NCBI RefSeq assembly: GCF_900239935.1
Contig: NZ_LT965928.1
Span: 2,311,520-2,375,519 of the forward strand
Source: Pseudoalteromonas carrageenovora IAM 12662
GTDB taxonomy: Bacteria > Pseudomonadota > Gammaproteobacteria > Enterobacterales > Alteromonadaceae
Direction of reading: 5' to 3'
DNA: 64,000 nucleotides
Shown piece after piece: positions 18,201 to 25,858 of this stretch; position 1 is the stretch's first letter; each line of letters starts with the position of its first letter. Below the pieces are notes generated by a model, which was given only the letters and a program-made list of their open reading frames with translations, ran no database searches and was not told the DNA's origin. The translations under genes were made by a program, and so were the position numbers.

Positions 18201-18926
18201 TACACTTAATAGCAGCGAGATGTTTTCGATATTATACTGCGCCTCGCCCTGTTCAATTGTTACTTTTGCAATATCAAAAGCTTCAATGGCTAAATCAATG
18301 GGTGATGTAAATTCAATATCAGGAAGTGCTGGTAATTGTGTAAGTGCGACTTTATTGCTTTGAGCTGTTTGTGCCTTGATAGGTTGTTCTTGCTCTTTTA
18401 AAGCAACAAGTATACTAGGGATATTTAAGCTTTTTACTGTGAGCTTTGAACCTTCAGCTTTAGCTGATAGTTTAAAATTATTAACACTCACATCTGCACT
18501 AGGATGGTTTAATGTAAAATCATTAACCGCTATATTTTTTATTGAAACATTAAAGGGTAAGGTAATTTTTTCTAGGGGCTCAGAGGGTGTTTCCTCTTGT
18601 GCCTCAACTGTTTTTGGCAAGGTTAATTTTATAGATTTAGCGCTTAAATTATCAATACAGATACCATCACACTGCCACCAAAATAAATCTATTTTTAATT
18701 GCTGAGCATTAAAATCTAAACCGTTATTCTTAAAACGAACATTAAAAGCATCGTTGTAAATAAAGCGACCATCTTTAATTTCAATATGTAACCCATCGAC
18801 TGCTTTATTTGCACTGTAGGCAATAAACTGATTACCCGGGGCGGTAAATAATAAACAAAAAACGATAATAAGCAGCGTGATTAATATAGCACTAACGGCG
18901 GCTGTTATTTTTTTAAATACTGACAT
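15237..18926 (-). CDS. tamB: Translocation and assembly module protein TamB
   Basis: An inner-membrane-anchored, periplasm-spanning protein that with TamA supports outer-membrane biogenesis and phospholipid transport. It has 1229 residues, the usual size. One N-terminal membrane span lies near residues 8-30, then a very long beta-helical region with repeated strand motifs. The C-terminal DUF490/TamB domain contains LNLIDGTYLAFGQDLIISTG and ends DVLYKFDWD, the typical aromatic end. Its start overlaps the tamA stop by 1 nt. Confidence 0.94.
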   Translation of the reverse strand: MSVFKKITAAVSAILITLLIIVFCLLFTAPGNQFIAYSANKAVDGLHIEIKDGRFIYNDAFNVRFKNNGLDFNAQQLKIDLFWWQCDGICIDNLSAKSIKLTLPKTVEAQEETPSEPLEKITLPFNVSIKNIAVNDFTLNHPSADVSVNNFKLSAKAEGSKLTVKSLNIPSILVALKEQEQPIKAQTAQSNKVALTQLPALPDIEFTSPIDLAIEAFDIAKVTIEQGEAQYNIENISLLLSVENAVINLQSLSATYDQWQLNTQLDAELAGNLPVKGQVTLQSDLHQANLQLNGDLADLNLNLQTSGQYPLTLTANANLKQKNYPFELSGKINQWLIDAQSNELKVENVSLNANGNADDYQLNLQANSQLGAYPAVNFNTQLTGGLTQASLKTLSIKANESSAIIKANVDWQKGIKASFNGSLSNLKAQYFTDAATSDISGQFKGSFNAAEGSWQLIMDDTKLSGLLNEVPLEFASNFQLDDALKANIDSLYLSSGTNKLVLSGQVDDTWKVDGKITLQSNEEANMPFIADGNADLKVRGERLTPSVDLALILDSFIFNEININKLTVKGQLDTAADWQTDVSLSVGSALVADEQINSVKIDISGDKTDHQLTASVDAEQGSVELEVNGKINNTTWNGELSNVTLSDKKLSFSNTKNIAVMFNSQNGNFDVSAHCWASQQSELCIDTLAQTKELGQLNAKLNNLALEELKHFLSDNIRTRGDITGDVALNWHAGALKTLRGNINSTDLTAVLTSEEDRFKLPVETLSISAFSDSQKGQLEANLESSVLGKINTQINIDDIQNTQALNGTINIDKILLSDLQPFLEALEQLKGDISGKVALAGTLKDPLLNGELNVNDINLEGEQLPIALQKSNINILFDKTTAAIEGNLNDNQGGKIKLTGDVDWQGEQPKVNVNVAGEQFFVRAQQGVTFKISPDLKIGLANNALKLAGEVVVPYGRIMIEELPEGAVQVSDDEIIVDQQTEATEKVPFDYDIDLKVIVKNDVKVESFGLESKVAGDLAIKMSQGAPIIATGELNLIDGTYLAFGQDLIISTGQVGFSGSIEQPYLNIKAIRNPDNTANDVIAGVTLTGNVEQPTLKVFSEPAMDQAQALAYLLNGQPLGDGESSSSDAMLTQLLLSQGVSRSEGVVSKVGETFGLSDVSLSSSGSGDSTKVEISGYVAPSLQVKYSVGVFDSLSEVAVRYQLLSQLYIEITSGLYQNVDVLYKFDWD

Positions 18927-20653
18927 TAAATTTCTGGCCCTATAGTAATACTCAAGCGTGTACTTTTACTTTCTTTTGTTAATCCCCAAGCATGGTCTAT
19001 ACGCACAGGGCCAACAGGTGTTAAATAACGAAAACCAAAACCAGCACCTACCTCAAAATCATCTGAAAAGTCATTTGTAGCCGTACCGCCATCAACAAAT
19101 AAAGCCGCGCGCCAATTTTGAGCAAATTGGTAGTTGTACTCTATTGTACTGGTTAGTAAGTATTTACCACCTATGAGGTCGCCATCATCATTTTCTGGCG
19201 AAATTGATTGGTATGCAAAGCCACGAACGCTTTGGTCACCACCGGCGTAAAAGCGAAGTGAGTAAGGTACGTTTTCAAGATCATCAACGAGCATTGCACC
19301 TACATTTGCTTTTAAAAACACCAAATGCTTATCTAAATAGGTACGTAGCCACGCATGTTGCATTTGTACTCTTACTAAATTAGTACTTGAGAGAACATCA
19401 TCTAGGCCAAATTCAGCCGAAATTAGCCACTGCTCTCCCCAATAAGGAGTCGTCCCGCCTTTTGATTTTTTGCGAGCGTAACTAATACCAGGCATTAGCA
19501 TTTCAGTACTTTCTTCAGGCTCATCACCAATGCGATATGTTTCTTGGTCTCTGCGTAAAAAAGCTGTACGCACCCACTTATTTTCGGTCAGCCATTGGCG
19601 CTGTAATTGGCCCGTTAGTATTTCGCTGTAGGTATCATTTGTGAGTTCATCTTCTAATTTGTAACCTACAGAGAACCGCCACAAGTCATCATTAGGATCG
19701 TCAACAGGAATGGTGTAAGCCATTGAAATATCTTGTTGCTTTTGCGCTACATTTAAGTTCGTCTCTAGGTAATGGCCATCTTCAGTGATCCAGGGCTTGC
19801 TCCATTTAAAACGTATTTTTGGACCTAAATCAGTGCTGTACCCCCCCCCAACTTCATAGCTATTTGCGGGTTTGGGCAGGACATCAACTTTGATAGGTAC
19901 CTGGCTATTTTTTCGCGCGGCAATATCGGCATAAACACGAACACTTGCAAAATAAGGAGTACTTGATAAATCAAGGTTATAGTCGGCTATATATGTTGAT
20001 TTATACGGCTGCCCTTGAGTAAATGGCGCTAAAGAACGTATGTATTTTTCAGCTGGGGTATTACTCGCAATTTCAATATTACCAAACTGATAGCGTACTC
20101 CGGTATTAATCACAAACGTAATAACGGCACTATTTTTTTGCACCGACACTTCTAACTTTCTTGCAGGCCATTTAGCGTCAAAGTAGCCAAGCTCTAAAAG
20201 CATTGACTCTATTTTTTTATGTGCAGAGTCGTACCTACCGTGGTTTAAAACATCACCCTGCTTTAAGCTAGTATTTTTTATTAGTGCTTGCAGCTGTGTA
20301 TCGTTTTTACCTTCACCGTTTAAGGTAATACTAATTGCCTCTATTCGAGTTGCAGGCCCACGCTCAACTTTAACAATTAACTCGCTATCGTCTTTATCGT
20401 ATTCAACTTCAACGGTTGGGCTGTAATACCCAAGCGCTTTAATACTGTTTTGTACTTGTTTTTGTGCATAACGACGCAGAGTGCGAGTTGGCTTTTCTCC
20501 AATTAATTGCTTAAGGTAAAGCGCAACATTATTTTCTAAATCGCCACTAATTCCTTTAATTTCGTAATCTTCAATGACTTTTTCTGCTGCATAGCTGTTT
20601 GCCGAGATTAAGGCTCCCACAATACACATGCAACGTAAAAACTTAATAAACAA
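18926..20653 (-). CDS. tamA: Outer-membrane assembly factor TamA
   Basis: An Omp85-family outer-membrane protein partnered with TamB. It has 575 residues, with signal peptide 1-22 ending ISANSYA. Three POTRA domains cover about 25-265, and a 16-strand barrel domain begins near VGGGYSTDLGPKIRF. The Omp85 signature VRGF is in GGDQSVRGFAYQS. The C-terminal strand ends RLSITIGPEI. It is the first gene of the tamA-tamB(-cyclophilin) unit and divergent from rraB across 162 bp. Confidence 0.95.
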   Translation of the reverse strand: MFIKFLRCMCIVGALISANSYAAEKVIEDYEIKGISGDLENNVALYLKQLIGEKPTRTLRRYAQKQVQNSIKALGYYSPTVEVEYDKDDSELIVKVERGPATRIEAISITLNGEGKNDTQLQALIKNTSLKQGDVLNHGRYDSAHKKIESMLLELGYFDAKWPARKLEVSVQKNSAVITFVINTGVRYQFGNIEIASNTPAEKYIRSLAPFTQGQPYKSTYIADYNLDLSSTPYFASVRVYADIAARKNSQVPIKVDVLPKPANSYEVGGGYSTDLGPKIRFKWSKPWITEDGHYLETNLNVAQKQQDISMAYTIPVDDPNDDLWRFSVGYKLEDELTNDTYSEILTGQLQRQWLTENKWVRTAFLRRDQETYRIGDEPEESTEMLMPGISYARKKSKGGTTPYWGEQWLISAEFGLDDVLSSTNLVRVQMQHAWLRTYLDKHLVFLKANVGAMLVDDLENVPYSLRFYAGGDQSVRGFAYQSISPENDDGDLIGGKYLLTSTIEYNYQFAQNWRAALFVDGGTATNDFSDDFEVGAGFGFRYLTPVGPVRIDHAWGLTKESKSTRLSITIGPEI

Positions 20654-20815
20654 GTAAATATCCTTACTTTAAATATCTTATACATAACGACCAATTAAGC
20701 GCATATTAGCATAGCCATAATGAGCAACACATTAACTTAATGACAATCTAGCGCGTTAATTTAACTGTGAATAAGCATCAGCTTAATTAAAATTTGTACG
20801 CGTTAAGACAATATT

Positions 20816-21202
20816 TTGGTTACAATAGTGCCTACGAATACAAAATTAATTTTAAATGAGTTTTTAATGCAATTCCCTGATGATGATAACGGCCTACTTT
20901 TAGCCGAAATAGCCGCTGCTGGCGTTGATTTAAGCAAAATGCACCAAATCGATTTTTTCATTTTATTTGAGCAGCAAACAGATGCAGAAAAGTTTGCCAA
21001 AGAAATAATCTCTGATGCATTAGTTCAAAACGCTGATGTTGAAAAATGCAAAGATACTGGCGTATGGGAAGTAATTACTCATGTCCAAATGGTGCCAGAG
21101 CACACATTGCTAGGACAAGCTGAGCAATACCTAGAAAGCATTGCTAACAGCTATAACGGTTACGGTGATGGTTGGGGATTAATGGACGAAGACGCCGCCT
21201 AA
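20816..21202 (+). CDS. rraB: Ribonuclease E inhibitor RraB
   Basis: RraB binds RNase E and modulates RNA decay. The family core TKLILNEFLMQFPDDDNG, followed by LSKMHQIDFFILFE, ends in the signature YNGYGDGWGLMDEDAA. The start is uncertain. The frame opens after a TAA at 20804 and offers TTG at 20816 (128 residues) or GTG at 20828; the first ATG at 20867 would cut into the conserved N-terminal helix. No strong ribosome-binding site decides between them. The protein is slightly shorter than E. coli RraB (138), lacking its acidic tail. Confidence 0.87.
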   Translation: MVTIVPTNTKLILNEFLMQFPDDDNGLLLAEIAAAGVDLSKMHQIDFFILFEQQTDAEKFAKEIISDALVQNADVEKCKDTGVWEVITHVQMVPEHTLLGQAEQYLESIANSYNGYGDGWGLMDEDAA

Positions 21203-21222
21203 TGTTTTATAATCAGTTAAGT

Positions 21223-22974
21223 TTAACGACTTAACTGATTTGCCTTTCTAAAGCTGCCCTTATAGTCAAATAGTTTATCAGCCACTTTCCAACCATATTT
21301 TTTACTTTTTCGTGCAATAACAAAGTCGGGAGGGACTAAGTCAAACTGCGCTTTAATAACTTGTTTTGCCGTTTTAAAGTCTATCGGTGTTTGTCCATGG
21401 CCCACGCGTTTACCAAACTGCTTATTAAAGATAAACTGCCCACCTTTACTGGCAAGGTTATATATCTCATCGCAACTTGCGCCATCTTCATCAAAATACG
21501 TTAATTTAATTAAATCGTCTTTAAGTTGTACCACTGATAACCCACTACACCTAAGTACCAATGCATCTTTTAAATTTAATGCGTTACGCAGTTTATCATC
21601 AGGGTCTGCCATAACGGCACCACAATCATGGCATTTTCGTGCTGCAATATCGTTTTGTGCACCGCATTGCTCACACTCTTTAAATCTAAAGCGATAATCG
21701 CACTGCTCTTTTCTACCTGCATCATCTTCTAGTAAGCCTTGGCAACGCCTACCAAAGTGCTCAGTTACTTTACCTTCTGAGTCTGTTTTACCCCAAAATA
21801 TATTAGCAAATCCGCAACCAGGGCAAAGCACTTGGACAGGCTCGTTATCACTATCGCCTTTTTTATCGCCCACTTCAGGATGAAATAAATTAAAACCATT
21901 TCCGGCATAATCTATTACTAAGCAATCCGTTTTTGATTCAGATAACCTGAGTCCTCGCCCCACAATTTGCTGATATAAACTAACTGATTCTGTAGGCCTT
22001 AAAATAGCAATAAAATCGACATGAGGTGCATCAAACCCAGTCGTTAACACCGATATATTAACCAAGTATTTGAGCTGCTTTGCTTTGAACTGTTTTATAA
22101 TTTTATCGCGTTCAGTATTTGGGGTATCACCTGTTATTAGTGCACTTTGTGCTGCAGGTAAATAGCTTAAAATCTCTTGGGCGTGCATTACCGTAGCCGC
22201 AAAGACCATAACACCTTCACGCTCTTCACTATATTTTATTACTTGCTTCAATATAGCTTGCGTTGCGCGCTCACTCTTTTTTAAAAGCGCATTCATATCG
22301 TCAGTAGTGTATTGCCCAAACGCATTAGCCTCTAAAGACGAAAAATCATAATGACTAATTGCTGCATCAACTTCATTTGGTGGCGTTAAGTATTTATGTT
22401 TAATCATATACCTCAGCGGTAACTCAAATATACAACTTCTAAATGGGCTTTCTTTCGTGCCTTTAACAAAACCATGGTAATGATGGTGGTATATCCACCC
22501 CATTCCTAATCTATAAGGCGTAGCCGTTAAACCCAATACTTTTAACTGAGGGTTATACTCCTTTAAAGCGTTTATAACTTTACCGTACTGGCTTTTTTTA
22601 TCACCATTTACTCGGTGGCATTCATCTATAATAAGTAAAGAATAATGCTCATTTAGTTTATTTAAATTACGCGATAAAGACTGCACACTGGCAAAGGTTA
22701 CTTGATGGTTTAATGATTTTTCTTTTAAACCTGCTGAAAATATACTAGCCTCTAAACCAAAACTTTTATATTTTTGTGAGTTCTGCTCTACAAGTTCTTT
22801 AACGTGAGCCAGTACCAAAATCTTTTGCTTTGCAATACGAGCGAGTTCAGCTATGACGAGGCTTTTACCAGCACCAGTAGGTAATACAATTACCGCAGGA
22901 TCGTTTGTTACTCTAAAGTGTAAAACACTACGCTCTACTGCTTCTTGCTGATAAGGTCTTAATTTATAGCTCAT
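21223..22974 (-). CDS. radD: DNA repair helicase RadD (YejH), superfamily II
   Basis: A RadD family putative helicase involved in double-strand-break and recombination-intermediate processing; in E. coli it interacts with SSB. It has 583 residues against 586 in E. coli, and the sequence follows it closely. The opening is LRPYQQEAVERSVLHF, Walker A LPTGAGKS is near residue 37, the box II variant is DECH, and motif VI is QIVGRGLRLSESKTD. The C-terminal zinc-binding region has CPGCGFAN, CEQCGAQND and CHDCG. It is convergent with rraB (20 bp). Confidence 0.94.
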   Translation of the reverse strand: MSYKLRPYQQEAVERSVLHFRVTNDPAVIVLPTGAGKSLVIAELARIAKQKILVLAHVKELVEQNSQKYKSFGLEASIFSAGLKEKSLNHQVTFASVQSLSRNLNKLNEHYSLLIIDECHRVNGDKKSQYGKVINALKEYNPQLKVLGLTATPYRLGMGWIYHHHYHGFVKGTKESPFRSCIFELPLRYMIKHKYLTPPNEVDAAISHYDFSSLEANAFGQYTTDDMNALLKKSERATQAILKQVIKYSEEREGVMVFAATVMHAQEILSYLPAAQSALITGDTPNTERDKIIKQFKAKQLKYLVNISVLTTGFDAPHVDFIAILRPTESVSLYQQIVGRGLRLSESKTDCLVIDYAGNGFNLFHPEVGDKKGDSDNEPVQVLCPGCGFANIFWGKTDSEGKVTEHFGRRCQGLLEDDAGRKEQCDYRFRFKECEQCGAQNDIAARKCHDCGAVMADPDDKLRNALNLKDALVLRCSGLSVVQLKDDLIKLTYFDEDGASCDEIYNLASKGGQFIFNKQFGKRVGHGQTPIDFKTAKQVIKAQFDLVPPDFVIARKSKKYGWKVADKLFDYKGSFRKANQLSR

Positions 22975-23056
22975 AGGAAAACAATTGGATTTGAATGAGG
23001 ATATTTTAGCAAATAATGGCTGAAATTTTTCAGCTTTATTTTTGAATTATTGGCAG

Positions 23057-23088
23057 GAAAATAAAAAGAGAAGCTAGGCTTCTCTTTT
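23057..23088 (-). terminator. Terminator of the H-NS-like gene
   Basis: AAAGAGAAGC / GCTTCTCTTT forms a strong stem. On the minus strand it is followed by TTTTTATTTT, starting just after the stop at 23095. Confidence 0.88.
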
Positions 23089-23094
23089 ATATTT

Positions 23095-23397
23095 TTAGGC
23101 TAAGTGCTTTTGTAAATCAACACCTTCAAACGCTTTTGGACGTCGGCCACGGCCAGTCCATTCAATAACTTCACCATCAACTTCTATACGATATTTAGCT
23201 TTAACTTTAGTACGCTTATCTGCTGATGTGTCTTGTAAATCTTCTAACGTAAGTCCTTTTTCTTTTAAAAGATCCAACACTTCCTGTTTAGCTTGTAGCT
23301 GCTCAGTATATTTTGCAATTGCATCACTAATTATTTGTTGTGCTTTTTCGAGCTCTGTTAATGATGCTGTTTTAATAAAAGATCGGACTTCTTTCAT
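23095..23397 (-). CDS. Short H-NS family nucleoid-associated protein
   Basis: A 100-residue H-NS-type silencing or nucleoid protein. Residues 1-55 are helical with heptads (LTELEKAQQIISDAIAKYTE), the oligomerisation part. Residues 65-100 are the AT-hook-like DNA-binding domain with WTGRGRRPKAF, which corresponds to the WTGQGR loop of enteric H-NS. At 100 residues it lacks about 35 residues of linker and coiled coil compared with E. coli H-NS, and resembles the compact HvrA/Bv3F type. It has its own ribosome-binding site (AGAGAG) and terminator, so it is monocistronic. Confidence 0.85.
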   Translation of the reverse strand: MKEVRSFIKTASLTELEKAQQIISDAIAKYTEQLQAKQEVLDLLKEKGLTLEDLQDTSADKRTKVKAKYRIEVDGEVIEWTGRGRRPKAFEGVDLQKHLA

Positions 23398-23549
23398 TTA
23401 TATCTCTCTTGCTTGTTGGTATTAACCTTTAAGTTTCAAGGCAAGTATAAACATATAAACTGCTTTTTACCACAAACTAAAAAGTGGAATACTTAATATA
23501 AAACAATGCTTTTATATTAATTAGAATGAAAAATAAGCCTTAAGTATAA

Positions 23550-23594
23550 GCATAATTAAAAGGCTATACTTTAATTAAGAGTAAAATATAGCCT
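23550..23594 (-). terminator. Possible terminator of the S9 peptidase gene
   Basis: AGGCTATA (23561-23568) pairs with TATAGCCT (23587-23594) across an 18-nt loop, followed on the minus strand by TTTTAATTAT. It begins 8 nt after the stop of the peptidase. The long loop makes it a moderate candidate. Confidence 0.55.
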
Positions 23595-23601
23595 GCCAAG
23601 T

Positions 23602-25542
23602 CTATAAGTGCTTATTCAAAAACTTTTCTATTTTTGTATAAAGCTCTATTTTATTTTCCTCTTTTTGGAATCCATGCCCTTCATCATCTTTCATAATCCA
23701 CTCATCATCAGTAAGCACGATTCCACGATCTTCTGAAGCATCTCTTAGATCTGTAGCATGCTTTTTAACAACCCGAGGATCCTTTGCTCCTTGTACAATC
23801 ATCAAAGGCGCCACTATTTTATCAACATGGTAAAGCGGTGATATTTTTTTCATTAGCGCTTCATCATCAGGATCACCTATTTGCTTTTTTAATAACTCTC
23901 TTTGAGGTTCCCAATGTTTAGGAAGTGAATCAAAAAGTAAACTTACATCGGTTATGCCCACATAATTGATACCGCACTTATATATCTCAGGTGTATAAGT
24001 AAGTCCGGCCATAGTTGCATAGCCACCGTAACTAGAACCATAAATACATACCCTTTTTGGGTCTACAACCCCTTCACTTACTAAATATTTAACAGCATCT
24101 GTTAAGTCATTTTGCATTTCGGATCCCCACTTACCGCCGTATCCTGCTTGCTGAAATCTACGGCCATAACCACCAGAGCCACGAAAGTTTACTTGTACTG
24201 TTGCATAACCTCGACTCGCAAAAAATTGTGTTTCAGGATTAAAGCCCCAAGTGTTTCGAATACCGTAAGGGCCGCCATGAGGGTTTACAATTAAAGGCAA
24301 ACTTTTACCGTTGCTATCTTTGGGTATTGTAAGATAGCCTCGAATCGTTAAACCGTCACGGCTATTAAACTTAATAGGTTTCATTGGGGATAACTGACTT
24401 TTATCAAGCCAGTCCATTGGCGAAACTAATGATTTAAGCGTGTTTTTTGCCTTATCATACAAATAATAATGGCCTGGATCAGTGTCGCTTCCTACATACA
24501 CAATATTAAGCACTTCATCTTTCGACCTGCTGGTAACATTGACCACTTTATCTTTGAAAGCGCTCTCAAGAGAGGCCATCATTTGTGCTGTTTCAGTATC
24601 GAAATAAACTACCTCAGGATACTCGTCTAAGTATTTCACTCCTAACAACTTTTTACGTTTTATCGATAGCATTAAATTTGAAACATCCACCTCTGGCATG
24701 CCAAAAATTAATTCACCCAATTCATTTTTCTCTGGATGAAAGTAGTATAAAGCAGACGTATCTCTACCTATATTTGAAGAGACAAAAAGTGTTTTATTAT
24801 CAAAATCAAATGCTAATGGAGTAATATTTTCATCTTCAATATTATACTCTCGTAAAACTCGGAACTTTTCTTCATCTTTATTTTTATAATAAAATTTACC
24901 TCTTAGTCCATCAATTGAGAGCGCCCCTCTGACATCGCCGTCGTGATCTAAGAGCCAACCTTGATAACCACCGGGGTTCTTAGCAATGATATCCATTTTG
25001 TAATTTCTTTCATGCTTACGATCCCATTTACTATTTAATGGCAATTTATATAAATCTGGCGCTTTAATATTCCTGCCATTGTATTGGATAATAATGTGAT
25101 CTGGGTCGTTAGGTAACATATGTACTATGCTTGCAGAGCGAATACCTGATGAGCCGACTTTGGAACCAACTAGTTCAATTACTTTGGCCCTTTTAGTATT
25201 TACATTTATTTTGTACAGGCTAAAAGCTTCATTGCCATTACTATCAAGGTCAAAAACGATTTCATTATCATTAGCCCAAGAAAAGTTATTTATATCTTGA
25301 TCATCAAATTTTGTAACTGGCTTTGCATTTTTTAAGCCCTCCGTTTCAAGGATTACAATATTTTTTCTATCGTTAATTGGCGAAAGTACCGCTAAATACT
25401 TTCCATTAGGTGAAAGTTGTAGATTAGAGAACTTAGGATTTTTAAAAAAATCTTCAATTGTAGGTTGGGGTTTTTGGGCATTAATTTCAAAAGAAATAAC
25501 ACACAAATAAGAGATTATTATTAACTTAAATAATGTTGACAT
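23602..25542 (-). CDS. Secreted S9 family (prolyl oligopeptidase) peptidase
   Basis: A 646-residue alpha/beta-hydrolase peptidase, likely cleaving short peptides in the periplasm. Signal peptide 1-22 ends SFEINA. Residues about 30-390 form the beta-propeller (starting FFKNPKFSNLQLSPNGKYLA). The catalytic domain carries Ser504 in GSSYGGY, Asp588 in KDPRV and His623 in DEGHGF. The ribosome-binding site is AAGGAAA. It lies downstream of and in the same direction as a TonB receptor, but a terminator at 25805-25835 separates them. Together they suggest peptide uptake and digestion. Confidence 0.92.
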   Translation of the reverse strand: MSTLFKLIIISYLCVISFEINAQKPQPTIEDFFKNPKFSNLQLSPNGKYLAVLSPINDRKNIVILETEGLKNAKPVTKFDDQDINNFSWANDNEIVFDLDSNGNEAFSLYKINVNTKRAKVIELVGSKVGSSGIRSASIVHMLPNDPDHIIIQYNGRNIKAPDLYKLPLNSKWDRKHERNYKMDIIAKNPGGYQGWLLDHDGDVRGALSIDGLRGKFYYKNKDEEKFRVLREYNIEDENITPLAFDFDNKTLFVSSNIGRDTSALYYFHPEKNELGELIFGMPEVDVSNLMLSIKRKKLLGVKYLDEYPEVVYFDTETAQMMASLESAFKDKVVNVTSRSKDEVLNIVYVGSDTDPGHYYLYDKAKNTLKSLVSPMDWLDKSQLSPMKPIKFNSRDGLTIRGYLTIPKDSNGKSLPLIVNPHGGPYGIRNTWGFNPETQFFASRGYATVQVNFRGSGGYGRRFQQAGYGGKWGSEMQNDLTDAVKYLVSEGVVDPKRVCIYGSSYGGYATMAGLTYTPEIYKCGINYVGITDVSLLFDSLPKHWEPQRELLKKQIGDPDDEALMKKISPLYHVDKIVAPLMIVQGAKDPRVVKKHATDLRDASEDRGIVLTDDEWIMKDDEGHGFQKEENKIELYTKIEKFLNKHL

Positions 25543-25858
25543 AATATTTCCTTATTAGTCATTTAACTCACTGCTGCAAGCTACGTAGTAAAACTTACTT
25601 TTTGATATAGTTCCAATTCAATAACATTTATTTATAGCTTTAATTTATGTCTAATTTAGGGAGTGAAAAACTCTAGTTTTATGGCGGTATAGATATAGTA
25701 AGTAGTAATATTCAGCAGTCATAACCGACAAAATTAAATAATAGACTGCGTTTTTCTCGACACAGCTTGAACATAAATAGCTAACTAGTTAAGAGAGTTG
25801 GTATAAAAAAGCCCCGCTAACCAGCAGGGCTTATTTTAATAACTAAGTTATATAATGT
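25543..25858. other. Intergenic region between the TonB receptor and the S9 peptidase
   Basis: 316 bp. It holds the receptor terminator (25805-25835) and presumably the peptidase promoter and its AAGGAAA ribosome-binding site. I see no open frame or further repeat. Confidence 0.6.
25805..25835 (-). terminator. Terminator of TonB-dependent receptor 1
   Basis: AAGCCCTGCTGGTTAGCGGGGCTT on the minus strand forms an imperfect GC stem followed by TTTTTT, 24 nt after the receptor stop. Confidence 0.85.
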
